Part shown: piece by piece, positions 1-11,044 of the stretch
How positions within the stretch are numbered: the stretch's first letter is position 1
Layout: each line of letters starts with the position of its first letter
DNA from: Brachypterus glaber
Taxonomy: Eukaryota; Arthropoda; Insecta; Coleoptera; Kateretidae
Direction: 5' to 3'
Length of the DNA stretch: 64,000 nucleotides
NCBI GenBank assembly: GCA_958510825.1
Contig: OY294048.1
Span: 19,485,589 to 19,549,588, forward strand
Made by a program: the position numbers and the translations under genes
The notes under the pieces: model-generated
Told to the model about the DNA's origin: nothing
The model's database searches: none
Seen by the model: only the letters and a program-made list of their open reading frames with translations

Positions 1-1
1 C

Positions 2-177
2 GGCGGAGATAATTTACTATGTATATATAAGTTAATAAAGAAGTTTGGAAAAAAGAACAAATGCCAAAAGAATGGGAAATGAGACAAATCATAACTATAC
101 ATAAAAAAGGTGACCAACAGCAGTGCAAAAATTATCGAGGAATAACACTACTTAATGCTGCATATAAAATCCTGTAA
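2..177 (+). pseudogene. RTE-like reverse transcriptase fragment
   Basis: From 31 the frame reads through W..E.MP.EW, then I..IHKKGD, then [14 protein letters not shown], and stops at 175-177. This is the RT domain 1/2 signature of RTE/Craft-type non-LTR elements (palm start, KKGD then NYRGI.LLN). Positions 2-40 continue the same protein (GGDNL...) in another frame, so there is a one-base frameshift near 40. The piece is about 55 codons of a protein that is normally several hundred residues or longer, and it may begin before the window. It is a dead fragment. Assignment to the non-LTR RT superfamily is secure; the exact clade is inferred. Confidence 0.85.
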
Positions 178-2095
178 ACTTCGTGCATTTTATTTTATTC
201 CAGACGAACCAATTAATATAATAATAATAATATTTATTGCATAGAAAGGACTTACATAATATATACAATGGTAATCATTTTCAAATAAATATGCTAAAAA
301 ACAGAAATGTAATAAAACATTTGAGCGTGCCTTTAAAATATTTTCTAAAACTAAATACAATATTTTCAAAATTTATAAGAATACGAGGTATATAATATAT
401 AATTGATAAAAATGTACAGAGGTAAGTATTGATAATTTTCCATAAAATGCTAAACAAAAACACGTTACAACATAAATATACAAACAACTAAATAACTATA
501 TAAATACATAAATTACATTACATTACATTAATAATTAAATAAATAACATTGGCACAATAACATAAAGTTTATGATTAAAAACTATTATAACGAGTAAGAA
601 TAAATTAATAAATAATTGGGTAAAAATATTATTTTTTAAATAAATAATATTTTTTAGGTATTTTTTAGATCAATTTGTTTAATAACGGTTTCTCTTGGTA
701 ACTGAAAGATATAATTTTTGCATAAATCAATTTATTAATTTCAATTCATTAATTTTTATTAATACAAAATATTTACAACTTAAATTGTTTATACAACTGT
801 AGTGATGTTGAAAATTCGATCTAATTTAGTGATGTGGTATATAATTCGGTTATAGCCGAGCAGTTAATTATAACTTTTATTATAACTTACTCAGTTAGGT
901 TGGCCATACAATCTTCTGTCATATTTAAAGTATACCCGAGCGGAGAATATACTTAACCACTTATCACTTTATTCGGGAGCGGGTATTCTAGGAGACGGCG
1001 CTTTGGAAACAGATAAAACGATTTCTTCTTAACTTAAGAATAATATATTAAATAAATGTGAATAAATTCTTCAAGATCATGAAAGATCAATTCTTAATTC
1101 TAAGTCCTATTTCTATGCAAAGCCCTTAAATTTTAATTTTCATTATATATTAGTTTTCCATTAAATACTTCTAACTTAAAACATTCTATGTTTGAAATCC
1201 CAACTATTCGCAATCATTTTCAAATCCCAATTTATTGTCCACATTTTTCTTAGTGTATATTAAAACTGGTTCGTATAAGTCTTTTAAATAAGTTTACAAA
1301 ATATTTTTCAAAGTTAAATAATATTCGTCAAAATTTCATACTAACAGTATTTATAAGTGTCCAATTATTTTTATGTCTGATAAAACGAGTCTCAAAATTT
1401 TTCTAAGTTTAACAACTATTTTTTAATTCAAGAATAAATCTCAAAATTAATTCTCACAGAAACTACATTTTCACTTTTGAATTTGACATAGCGACACCCT
1501 GAATATAACTGAATAATTATGAATCTTTTCATAAGTTTATATACCCAATAAGAAGGTCACTAGTTAAATTTATTTGACAATGCTATTAGCGCAAAATATC
1601 TACAAAGATACCGCGCATATTTAATTACCCCGACAAAAGAGTTTCAGTCTCATCAATTTGCAAGCTAATTGCTATTTCTGACATCTGAAACGATCATTTT
1701 GACCATAAATTAAATTTGTATAAACAATTTAGATTACTAGACAACTTTTAAGTTATACCGACAAGAATTACCGAGGAGGGGTCCGAACAAATGTAGGTCA
1801 AACCGAACTCTGCCGATTCGTGAAGCCCCACCACATTTGCGCTCCTCTTAAAGAAATATTATTTTAAAAATCCCAACACCATATAAAATATGCTGATCAT
1901 AACACAACCTATACCCGCCTAAACTTTCGTTTGTGTGCGGATAACATACTTAATAAAAATCAATTTATAATTTAATTATAAAACATTAGAGTATTTTAAT
2001 TATAAAAACTTATGTGGTATTGTTAGCAAGTATATAAAATATAAAAAACTGTACAGAACGAACTGGATAGTGTGTGATGTGATGCGCGTGTGAAT
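178..2095. other. No gene recognised
   Basis: AT-rich sequence without a supported reading frame. A short TAATAATAATA run at about 218-232 followed by a TTTATTGCA-type stretch looks like the reverse complement of a LINE 3' tail, but no RT coding is attached to it. The GC-richer stretches at about 940-1010 and 1770-1850 match nothing I recognise. Confidence 0.5.
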
Positions 2096-2096
2096 G

Positions 2097-2173
2097 TGAG
2101 AGAGATGAGAGAGACAGAGAGAAAAAGAGGGAGAAAAAAAGAGAGAGATAGATAGAGAGAGAGAGAGAGAGAT
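2097..2173. repeat. (GA)n microsatellite
   Basis: Nearly pure GA/GAGA tract with a few A and T interruptions. It lies immediately after the 3' end of a minus-strand LINE (stop at 2213-2215), so on that strand it reads as a (CT)n tail. It may therefore be the terminal simple repeat of the retroelement, or may have expanded from it. Confidence 0.85.
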
Positions 2174-2728
2174 TAAGATAGGTGAGAAATAGCGATAACG
2201 TTTATTTTACAATTAAAAAATGGTATATATGAGATGGTTATTGTTTACAATATATGATTTAAGCTCATTTTTAAATCTATTTCCCCTTAGAGATCTAATG
2301 TTTACTGGAATCAAGTTAAAAAATTTGGGTCATAGATAAAAAATTGACCGTTGAGTATGTGCTTTAATAAATTGTGGTATTTGTAAGCAGTTATTACTTA
2401 AAAATCTGGTTGCATGTTTATGTTGAATAGATAACTGATTTTTATGAGACCAAAGAATAATCTGATACACATATAACTGTCTAATTGTTAGTACTTGATT
2501 TTCACGATATAATTGATCGGTTGAAAATCTTCTTTGTTTGTTAAATAATATTTTTAGTAAAAAGTTTTGGGTAACCCCAAGGCCATGAAGATTATTTTCA
2601 TAAAGTCCACCCCAAATACAAATACAATATCTAATTATCGACTCAACTAATGCTTTATAAACAACAAGCTTTAGATCCCAACCAAGAATATCACGAAGCT
2701 GATAAAACTTGTATATGAGCCTTCTCAT
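2174..2728 (-). pseudogene. CR1/Jockey-like LINE, RT C-terminal region and 3' tail
   Basis: The minus strand encodes the RT thumb and C-terminal part: YKFYQLRDIL, then VYKALVESIIRYCICIWGG, then NFLLKILF, as in CR1/Jockey-group elements. An in-frame TGA at 2330-2332 interrupts the protein (a glycine is usual before PK.FN). Reading continues in the same frame (PKFFNLIPVNIR...FKNELKSY) to the true stop at 2213-2215. The catalytic YxDD region is missing, so the copy is 5'-truncated. The short 3' UTR contains AATAAA-like sequence and runs into the GA/CT microsatellite. Confidence 0.85.
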
Positions 2729-2850
2729 AAATGTTTAAATTGTATTTTATGTTTAGCGTTTTTTATATTTTCAGGTAGTGCGTTATAAACTCTCGGGCTT
2801 AATTGAACGGCCATCTTAAAATTTAAACCACATCTAAAAAAAGAACAGCA
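2727..2850 (-). pseudogene. Second LINE: extreme C-terminal RT remnant
   Basis: On the minus strand a separate short frame reads ...NFKMAVQLSPRVYNALPENI, then K, then a few residues ending FKHL and a TGA at 2727-2729. This SPR.YN.LP..IK motif is the usual last segment of CR1/Jockey-like RTs. It lies 5' (on the minus strand) of a protein region that should precede it, so it must come from a different element abutting the neighbour at about 2728. Only about 35-40 codons survive. Confidence 0.7.
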
Positions 2851-3264
2851 AATAAATTTTTTTCATAAAAATAAAAGTGTAATTTTTGGTGTAAAAGCGG
2901 CTAAACAATAATTAATTTTGGACTTTTTGACCCGAATTCATATTTTTTAGCAACTGTTTTAAGCAATTTGTTAGCTTAAAAATGAAACCCGAACGAATTT
3001 TCCCTTTTATAGTTTTCTAAATATTGTCATTTAAGTACATCACTGACGAGTGTTTTGTCGATATTTTGAACATTTCAAAACCGGATATCTCCAAGACTAC
3101 AATAGATAAAGGTTTAAAATTTATTCTTGAATCATACAGAGATAGTATCTATTTGTAGGCAAAATATTACTGAAAAATAAAGAATTGAGGGAAATGCCCG
3201 AGTTGGTCTGTCTTGGAATTAGTGCTTTTTCATATATCATAGATATGAAAATATTTGGTTATTA
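2851..3264. other. No gene recognised
   Basis: AT-rich spacer between two minus-strand LINE fragments. No open frame, terminal repeat or tandem structure that I can support. Confidence 0.5.
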
Positions 3265-4425
3265 TAATTAATAATAATAATAATAATAATAATCGTTTAT
3301 TTACGCATATAGCAGTTACAAAGTTATTTATATAATATTTATATAGCATAATAGGTATAAAATAATAGTAAAAAAAAACTAAAAAAAATAAGAGTAATAT
3401 ACTCATATAAAACAAAATTACTGCCTAAATGTTGACGTAATTGAGTTTTAAACATATTATATGAAGAATTGTAAAAATCAACAGTATTGCATGCTAAATT
3501 AACCAATGTTACAATACGGTTCATTGGAGAATTTTCTGCATTAACAGTATTAAAGGAGGAAACCTCCAGGAGTGTATAACTTCTCAAGGATCTTGATGGA
3601 ATTTTAATATTAAACTGACCCAATATAACACTAGATTGAATTGATTCAGCAAGAACACACATCACTGAAGATTCTTCTATTCTGAAGGGTAGCTAAACTC
3701 AAATATTGCCTTGTTTGATTCGTATCCAACAGAATGTTATTCTGAGCAAGTCTGTATCGAACAATACGTAAAAACTTATTCTGAACAATTTCAATTCGCT
3801 GAATATGGTTGCCAAAATATGGGGACCAAATGGTGGATCTGTATTCCAGTCTTGATCTTACTAGGGATGAATACAACATCAATATAGGTCTCTGATTAGA
3901 AAAGTCCTTACTTGTCCTTAGAACAAAACCTAACATTTTATTTGCATTAGAAACAATATGATCAAAATGATTATGAAATAATAATTTACTTGCCAACAAA
4001 ATACCCAGATCCTTGATTACATTGACATTATTTAGTAAATTATCTGCTATTTTATAATTGTGCTCTAACGGGTCCTTTTTACGTGAAAAAGTCATCACCG
4101 AGCACTTATTATTATTTAAATACAGCTTGTTTTTAATGTACCAGTCATTAAGTAAATCAAGGTCTCTTTGTAAAATAAAAGCATCTAGTATAGAAGTTAT
4201 CCATCTGTAAATCTTTAAATCATCAGCAAAAAGCAAATAATGAGACAAAAATTTTGAACCTATATCATTAATGAAAATAATGAACAATATTGGTCCTAGG
4301 TGAGATCCTTGTGGTACTCCACTTAGGACCTTTATAATGAAAGATTTAAAACCATTTATAATTACCTGTTGTATTCTTTCTGTAAGATACGATACAATCC
4401 ATGTATGAAAGAAACGTATGTTAAA
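3265..4425 (-). pseudogene. CR1/Jockey-like LINE, 5'-truncated, with (ATT)n tail
   Basis: In minus-strand order: WIVSYLTER, then GVPQGSHLGPILFIIFINDI (RT domain 4), FADDLK (catalytic Y/FxDD) at about 4220, then NKLYLNNNKC, LGI, RLEYRSTIWSPYFG, and a C-terminal segment down to about 3390. A frameshift near 3660 separates the last ~90 codons from the rest. The element starts inside the RT domain (5' truncation near 4425) and ends with a 3' UTR and an (ATT)n tail (AAT repeats on + at 3266-3292). Endonuclease and ORF1 are absent, so it cannot move itself. Confidence 0.92.
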
Positions 4426-4878
4426 TTATACGCTAGCCTTAAACGGGTTAACCGGTTCGGATAGTTCCCCCATTAGTAGAATGCATGTTTACATCTTGGC
4501 AACAAGTATTTTAAATAATTCAAGATAATAAATTAATAATAGAAATATTCATTGAAAGTAAAACATAAAATCTTTCAAAAATGTCATGGTCGCGGGAGAT
4601 TAAAATCACAACACTACAGTGCATTTTTGGCACGCCTAGCTAAAATTAACTTTAACCCAAAATAGGTCACAGTGCAGATTTTCCTTTATTTTTAACAATG
4701 CTTATTATGTTGAGACCAAATTTTAAATAATCGGTAGATCCAAGTAAAGGTCTAGATATTATAGAGAGCATCCAAGGGAGATAATTTCTTCAGAAAATCT
4801 ATTTTCGTTTGTTTTATTAAAAAGTACTTAATGAGCTGTTTTTGTCGTCAACTTTTTTGCGGGGAGTTCCAATTCAGT
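4426..4878. other. No gene recognised
   Basis: AT-rich spacer. Nothing supportable before the repeat that begins at about 4879 (GTATGTTACCAAAAGTTC), which recurs at 31799. Confidence 0.5.
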
Positions 4879-6002
4879 CAGGTATGTTACCAAAAGTTCT
4901 TGCTTGGGATTGCACAGTGGTTCAGAATTAAATAAAAATTGACAAAATTCTGAATTTTTGTGTACTTATATTTTCGATACCGCTGATTACGAATATATCA
5001 TAATGAAAAATCTGAAAAAAAATTTTTCGCGCCACTAGGGTGGAACATATTTTATTTTATATTTTCGATTTTGATGAAATTTGGTATGGATGCTTCATTT
5101 AAGATCCTTTATATGAATCAATACCTAAAAGTTCAAAATTTGGTATAGAGAAAAAGTTAGGGTGGTTCGATTGTTTTTAGTAAACATTGGGCGGGGTAAG
5201 GGGGACAAATGGGAAAAAATACATTTTTTAACAAAAATTTGAAAATTGCTATATAGTGTTTTTTAAGGTTGCTGAAATTGAATCTGATAATAAAATTCTA
5301 CCCCTGCGGGGGGAGGGGGTAAATATTTTTGAATATTTTCAATATTTTCGTCAAAATTTGGTACTAAATCCAATAATAAAAATTTTCTTACTCCACCTTC
5401 AGGGGGGGGGGATTTTTTTTATTGGTTGCAGAATTTTATTGTAAACATTGGTATATAGGGGTTCAAACCCGGTTTTTAAAGTTACTTAAACTAAATCTAC
5501 CCCTAAGGTTAGTTTTTATGAAAATTTGTATATAAGGGTTTTTAAAGTAGCTGAAAACTGAATCTCAGGATAAAAAAAATACTGCACCCCCTGAGGGTTG
5601 GGGGTAGTTGTTTTGAAAATTGTTATATAGGGGTTTTAAAGTATCTAAAACTGAATCTTAGAATTAAACAAATAGAACTCCACCCATGAAGGGTCGGGGT
5701 AGTTTTTTTAAATTTTAATATTGGTACCAATATACCACTTAAAAAAAAACTACCCCCCACCCCTCATGGATGGAGTTTGATTTTTTTAATTCTAAGATTC
5801 AGTTTTAGAGAATTTAAAACCCCTATATACCAATTTTTACAAATCTACCCGCCACCTCTCAGGGGGTGAAGTTGGATTTTTTTTCTTCCAAGATTCAGTT
5901 TTAGTAACTTAAAAAAAAACGGGTTTCAACCCCTATATACCAATGTTTACCAAAAAATACAAAATGATCAAAATTTGCGTTACGTAATACTTGAACGTAC
6001 CC
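4879..6002. mobile_element. Large fold-back element with ~95-bp internal units and Harbinger-like right end
   Basis: From about 5430 to 5955 the sequence is one long imperfect palindrome centred near 5733 (ATTGGTACCAAT). Each arm is itself two to three tandem units of about 95 bp (TATATAGGGGTTTTAAAG, AACTGAATCTTAG, CCCCTGAGGG, GGGGTAG). The right end carries GCGTTACGTAATACTTGAAC then GTACCC followed by TTA, the terminus shared with the 3-bp-TSD MITEs at 10.7, 28.1 and 46.9 kb. The left boundary is uncertain. The start at 4879 shares sequence with 31799, and compared with that copy about 270 bp (4907-5176) look inserted between short GATTG repeats. Mapping on long G runs is unsafe. Confidence 0.7.
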
Positions 6003-6519
6003 TTATAAATAATTAAACAATATTTGTAAAAAACCCAAAAGTTTTTTTTTATATTTGTGAGTTATAATCAGACAAATCTTAAAAAGTTTAAAATCGCTTT
6101 TTCTCAAAACATACTTTTCAGAGATGTAACAGTTCAGAACTGAGGTACCGATATGACTTTTTTAGCCGTCAATTTTTTTACCCTGATTATTTTAATAATT
6201 TGAACTGCAATACTTTTCTTACGTTGTTAGTACAACAGGAATTGTTTACAAAGAACGAATAGAAAATGTATACATATTTTGAAAAATTGGACATCCAAAC
6301 CTTGTACGTACTCCAACGCGGAGAGTTGAATCCTAACAAAAGTCTTTTATAATTAACAACAAGCACGTGAAGAAATTCGATAGATTTGAAATAGATCCCA
6401 TTGCAATATAAAGGTAGGTATAGTTTTACATCACGTGAATGAAATCTACTCCCAACAAAACAATACTTTCCCCGATCTACAGAAAAACAAGCCGTAAAGA
6501 TATGCAATGCATTCCATTA
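6003..6519. repeat. Interspersed repeat flank, AACAAGCCGT end motif
   Basis: No gene. The last ~35 bp (AACAAGCCGTAAAGATATGC near 6487) is a repeat end also found near 24757 (reverse), 26163 and 33551. The sequence up to 6519 and from 7214 on forms one repeat copy that was split by the MITE at 6522. The 106-codon minus-strand frame here has no recognisable domain and I do not call it a gene. Confidence 0.6.
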
Positions 6520-6521
6520 TA

Positions 6522-7211
6522 CAGTGCGGTCCAAAAGTCATCCCCCCCCTTTTAACTTTTGAACGAGTTGAGATATCGACTTCAAATTTAGAACAACTTA
6601 AACTATCTTTTAGCATATATTTCATATTTTCAGCTCTTAAAATGTGGGCAAGGGGGCATGGGGGGACATTTTTTTAAATGGAAAGGGGGGTCGTGTGATA
6701 AATCATTTTAAAGCTTATAAAATTCTCTATTTAAAATAACATTTTAAAAATGTTTTTTAATGTTTTGATTTTTCAATTTTGTTTGCTAAAACATTCGATT
6801 TTTTAAGTTTTTTTTATAAATTTTTATTTATGTCAACTAAAATTAGTTTAAAAGTATAATTAACATTTTTTTATGATGAAATTAGGCATTTTAAAAAAAT
6901 TATTTGTTTTTTTTTTAGAGGAATTTTGACATTAATACCCATTTTCAACCCATTTTTTTTTTTTTTTATTTAAAAATATGGAGTTAAATGGAGAATTTTA
7001 TAAGCTATAAAATGATGTATTACACGACCCCTCTTTCCATTTAAAAAAATGTGCCCCCATGCCCCCCTGCCCACATTTTAAGAGCTGAAAGTATTAAATA
7101 TATGCTAAAAGATAGTTTAAGTTGTCTTATTTAAAAGTTCCAAATTTGAAGTCGATATCTCAACTGGTTCAAAAGTTAAGAGGGGGGGGGGGTGACTTTT
7201 GGACCGCTCTG
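6522..7211. mobile_element. Tc1/mariner-type MITE (690 bp, TA target duplication)
   Basis: Starts CAGTGCGGTCCAAAAGTCA and ends with the inverted partner (TGACTTTTGGACCGCTCTG). Inversion continues inward for roughly 200 bp, so the whole element folds back. It is flanked by TA on both sides (6520-6521 and 7212-7213). The unoccupied form of the target is present in this window at 24.73 kb (reverse strand), and it matches the flanks exactly once one TA is removed. It has no coding capacity; a Tc1-type transposase supplied in trans is the likely mover. Related copies: 61761 (truncated) and a lone end at 59449. Confidence 0.9.
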
Positions 7212-7213
7212 TA

Positions 7214-8762
7214 TATTATTCACAGTAAATGGTATATTGCATCTTCCAAATACTTAAAAAAAATAATTTAAAAAAAAAAAAAAATAAAAAAAATTAACAA
7301 TTTTAAAACATCTTTAAAAGATCTTTTCTTGAAAAAAAAAATGAAGAAACAATTTTTTTCAGACCTCTCAACACAACGGCTAAAACGTCGAGAGGTAGGA
7401 TGCGTGCAATTGCGAAGGGAAATACCGCATCCTAAAAATTCTTATATATACATATACACGGTGTATTTGAAATAGGGTCGGAAATTATAAGGGGTGATTC
7501 TACATCAGAAAATATGACCAAAAGTTCCTATAAACACATGTCTAAAAATGCGTTGTAAGGAAGCTAAGCCTTATCAGTTTTTGTCCCAAACTTTTTTCTG
7601 TGTAACTATTTTGTAATTTTATTTTTGGAATATGGATCCTCAGGTCAAAATAAATAAGGAAGGTATTCTTGTTGTAATACTGTAGGCTTACCGTTTTCGA
7701 GAAAAAATCATACAGGTACTTTAAAAAATCAATCCTAAAGGAGCTATGGTCTCCTACAAATTCACCATTTTTAAAGTAGCTTTAAAAGCGATTATTCGAC
7801 CTACATGTATAGAAACTTTAATTGTAATTTAAACTTGTCCATATAATGTTTTAAAAATCCTAATGACATTACTATTACTTTTAATTTCTACTTATCCAAG
7901 CTAAATTTTTTAAATGGAACATTGTTATAAAAAATTAAAATATAAATAATTATTGAGATTAGAACTAGAGATAAAAACTATAATCTTTTAATGAATAAAT
8001 TAGCAATGTTTAACAGCATGCTTGACAGCATGTAATATTTTTTTCCTACAAGTATTTCAATACATTTTTAATGTTAGGTATTTTAATTGGGCATTTTTTT
8101 CTTCACTTTCTATTGTTCGTTTAAGTTTGTTTGTAAGCATCTAAATTTTTAAGAATCACTCGAAAGTAATCTACATATAAACAGTAGGGCATCCCTTCAA
8201 AAATAGATTTTTAGGAATGCCCCTTAAATAAGTACCAAATTGTCTAAAATGTGTATAGTGCAAGGCTAATACATGCCATACCGAGTTCTAAATAAGGTGC
8301 CCCTAGGTGGCACAACATTTTTAATGGTGTAAAAGCCAAGCGGCACTTCTTGTCAAAATGCAAAGAACAAAAAATGTTTAAAATAATAAAACATCTAAGT
8401 AACCTAAGTTATACCTAAGTTATGAATATTTTTTGAAATAAAAAAATCTAATCATTTTTTTAATTAAAAATTAGGGGGCGTCCCTAAAAATCTATTTTAA
8501 GGAGCACCCTTATATTATAAACAGATTCCGTGTGTGTTACTCCAAAATATAAACGTCGGAAAAATAACGGCTCATGGTTCATATAAAGCCGGTCCTACCC
8601 CATTCGCCAAGTAAACGAGTATTCGGTCAAATGGCAAGAAATCACAGTCGGCCAAAGCATACATATATAGTGTTGCTTCACAATACTTGAACAAATAATC
8701 GTCGTATTTGGCGAATGGTGTTTGCCGGCTTTATATTATTATAGTTTTCCCTTTTAGTCTAA
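7214..8762. other. Intergenic, no gene; weak repeat ends
   Basis: Continuation of the split repeat to about 7250, then AT-rich DNA. The stretch from 7455 (CACGGTGTATTTGAA) has the look of a transposon end without a visible partner. Two similar short hairpins, about 8188-8226 (GGGCATCCCT...AGGAATGCCC) and 8473-8515 (GGGGCGTCCCT...AGGAGCACCC), face each other about 250 bp apart and may be the ends of a small element. No coding potential. Confidence 0.45.
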
Positions 8763-9441
8763 GAGCTGGTGACCATTTTTATTTCATTATTTGCTCCCAG
8801 CTGTATTTTATATATGTCTTAAAGTACATTCAAGTTCAGCTATTTGAAAATCGCCAGGTCCTGGATCGGGTTCCTTTGGATGCTAGGAGCCTCGAAAAGG
8901 TGGTGGAATGGGATCCCCGAAAAATATATTTTTAACTAACCGAGTCAAACACATTACATTTATTACATTTAGATTAGTCAATTGTCACAGTTTTTCAGAA
9001 TTATTCACTAGGCCAAGGGTTAAAAAAAAAAGGTTTAAAAAGTTTATTTGATATATTTCAACTCCAAAAAGTCAAAAGAATTCTCATTTAATCAAAATGT
9101 CATTTCATAAATTCTCATTTCTTTAAAAAATTAAGTATCACATATGTAAAAGGTTCTTTTTCAAGACTGTTCTTATCCCCTTGGCCCCAGAATTATTGTG
9201 TATAACTATAAAAATTGCTTAATCTGACTGTAATAAATGTAATGTATATGAATCGGTAAGTTAAAAATGGATTTTTTGGTAGCTCACGGCCAGAGCTTTT
9301 GGAGCTTCTAGCATCCAAAGGAACCAAATCCGGAACATAGCAATTTGAAAATAGCCTAATTTGAATGTACTTTAAAACATATATAAAATATAGCCGGGAT
9401 AAAATAATGAAATAAAAATGGTCACCAACTCTCCGACTATT
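8763..9441. mobile_element. Fold-back element, ~210-bp arms
   Basis: The arm from about 8765 (AGAGCTGGTGACCATTTTTA) through CAAAGGAACC-type sequence and a TTACATTTATTACA tract to about 8975 is matched in reverse by about 9220-9441, with scattered mismatches. A spacer of roughly 240 bp separates the arms. No transposase frame; the 75-codon frame crossing the left arm is a by-product. Ends are near TAGTC/GACTA. I could not fix a target duplication, so the superfamily is unknown. Confidence 0.7.
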
Positions 9442-9636
9442 TTAATCACAGTATTTTGTTTGTCTTTTATTTCCGAAAACACTTTGTTTTTGATCTTTTC
9501 AAAAGACTCTTTTGAAATTGAATCCTTGCCAACAAATCATAATATTTATTACTCATAAAGTATTGTTAAGCTGTAACTACTCAACTTGATATCTCTGTCT
9601 ATTTTGGTAAAATTTGCAACTCTAAGTCTAGTTTAA

Positions 9637-10593
9637 CCCTTCGTTAGGCGCGCTTGTTTTAGTTACGAGTTTAGTCGCGTGGTCTACACTTGTAGACCAT
9701 TTTATTTTTTGTTTAAAAAAAAACACATTTATATTTTTAAAACCAAATATCTTATGTTATTTATTTGGTTGTAATTAAAAGTTATTTACATATTTTTTTC
9801 AAATTATTATTGTTTTAGTAAGTGTTAAGGGTAAAAGAAAAATGATATACAATTCTAACATATATTTTACATCTGTACGGTAATTTGTAAAAAAAAATAA
9901 AAATAACTTAACAAACTTTCTGAAACTAAAACATTTGTTTTTTTTTAACATGTACTATTATAAAAAAATAAAAAACACCTAAATTAAAAGAAAAAAATAT
10001 TATAACATTTGACTGGAAATTATGCAATATTTTAGTAACTCATGTACATTTGCAATCGTAGTTATGATATTTTGAGCATTTTTTTTTTCGATTTATTTTC
10101 CCTTCTTAGGCACATTTAAGGTCCAAAGTAATTTTTAGTTTTATAGAACAGAAAATTACCTTATTTATCAAAAACATTACGTATGAGCTCTTTCATGCCC
10201 AAAAAGACTCGTGCCAGTGTCTTCCTATAAACCGCTATTTTTTTTTTGTGGTAAAGACATATTTTATCTTTAATTTATCTTTAAACTAATAAACTAACTT
10301 TGAAAAACAATATTCACAAAAAGAAACCATAAAAACTTACACAAAATAAAAAAATGCAAAAATAAAAAAGGTAACGTGGTTAGTCGCGCGGTCTACAATT
10401 GTAGACCAGGCAGGTTTCAATATGAATAAAAACAATATTATACCCATTCAAAGTGTGAATTATTACTGATATAATAGATTGATGCATAATGCACAGCTAC
10501 TCGAAGGGGCGCAAGCGTAAACACTCCGTGTAAAAAGTTACCCAGCTAAAAAAAGCATGGTCTACTATCGTAGACCGCGCGCCTAACAAAGGC
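9637..10593. mobile_element. piggyBac-like non-autonomous element (TTAA flanks)
   Basis: Exactly flanked by TTAA at 9633-9636 and 10594-10597. Termini are CCCTTCGTTAGGCGCGC and, reversed, GCCTTTGTTAGGCGCGC, 15 of 17 identical. TTAA duplication with a CCYT start is the hallmark of the piggyBac superfamily. Three copies of an internal palindrome GGTCTACA.TTGTAGACC (about 9681, 10391 and 10560) sit near the termini, in the place where subterminal transposase-binding sites would be expected. The 957-bp interior is AT-rich with no frame, so it is a deletion derivative or MITE. Confidence 0.88.
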
Positions 10594-10697
10594 TTAAGGA
10601 AAGATAAACCATACGAAAAAATAAATTATCTAAAAAGGAGAAAATTATCATATTTTAGGAAAAACATATAATAATACTATCCACTGTAAAGCGTTCA

Positions 10698-10848
10698 GGG
10701 AAAGTTCAAGTATTACGTAACGCAAATTTTGGTCATTTTAGACCCCCACCCCCCCGTAACGCTATTTTCCTATACCATTAACAGGGGCGTAACACTCCAA
10801 AAAGACCCCTTCCCCCCTAAGAGCGTTACGTAATACTTGAACGTTCCC
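10698..10848. mobile_element. PIF/Harbinger-like MITE, TCA target duplication
   Basis: A compact fold-back of about 150 bp beginning GGGAAAGTTCAAGTATTACG and ending with the inverse (CGTAATACTTGAACGTTCCC). It is flanked by TCA on both sides (10695-10697, 10849-10851). A 3-bp duplication with GGG.. termini is typical of PIF/Harbinger elements. Sibling copies at 28095 and 46863 are flanked by TAA. The interior has C-rich tracts and an unusual GTAACGC motif repeated inside the arms. Confidence 0.82.
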
Positions 10849-10989
10849 TCACCGAAAAAATATTTATTATTTGTGATTAAAATTCGTTACTTCATAAATT
10901 CATTAAAATAATTAAGTTTCATTAATTAAATTAAAATACATTTTTAGCATTGATATGATAAAATTTTCTTTGTTACAATTAAAAATACA

Positions 10990-11044
10990 CTGCCTAGTAA
11001 AAGAGTAGTAGATAGACTCACCGGCTTTTTTCGAACCAGTTCTT
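10990..11044 (-). repeat. SINE body fragment
   Basis: On the minus strand this reads TAAGAACTGGTTCGAAA, GCCGGTGAG, CTACTAC, which matches the middle of the SINE seen whole at 21826 (AGAAACTGGTTCGAAAG, GCCGGTGGTTCCC). It follows directly after the tail of another SINE copy, suggesting a partial dimer or a second insertion into the tail. Confidence 0.7.

Noticed and set aside
5160..5176. TTA/GGGTGG as left end of a Harbinger-like element matching the right end at 6002
   Set aside because: Comparison with 31799 shows this spot is also the edge of a different ~270-bp insertion; the left boundary cannot be fixed by eye.
6187..6507. 106-codon minus-strand frame
   Set aside because: Lies in a dispersed repeat end; no motif, aromatic- and lysine-rich composition as expected from AT-rich DNA.
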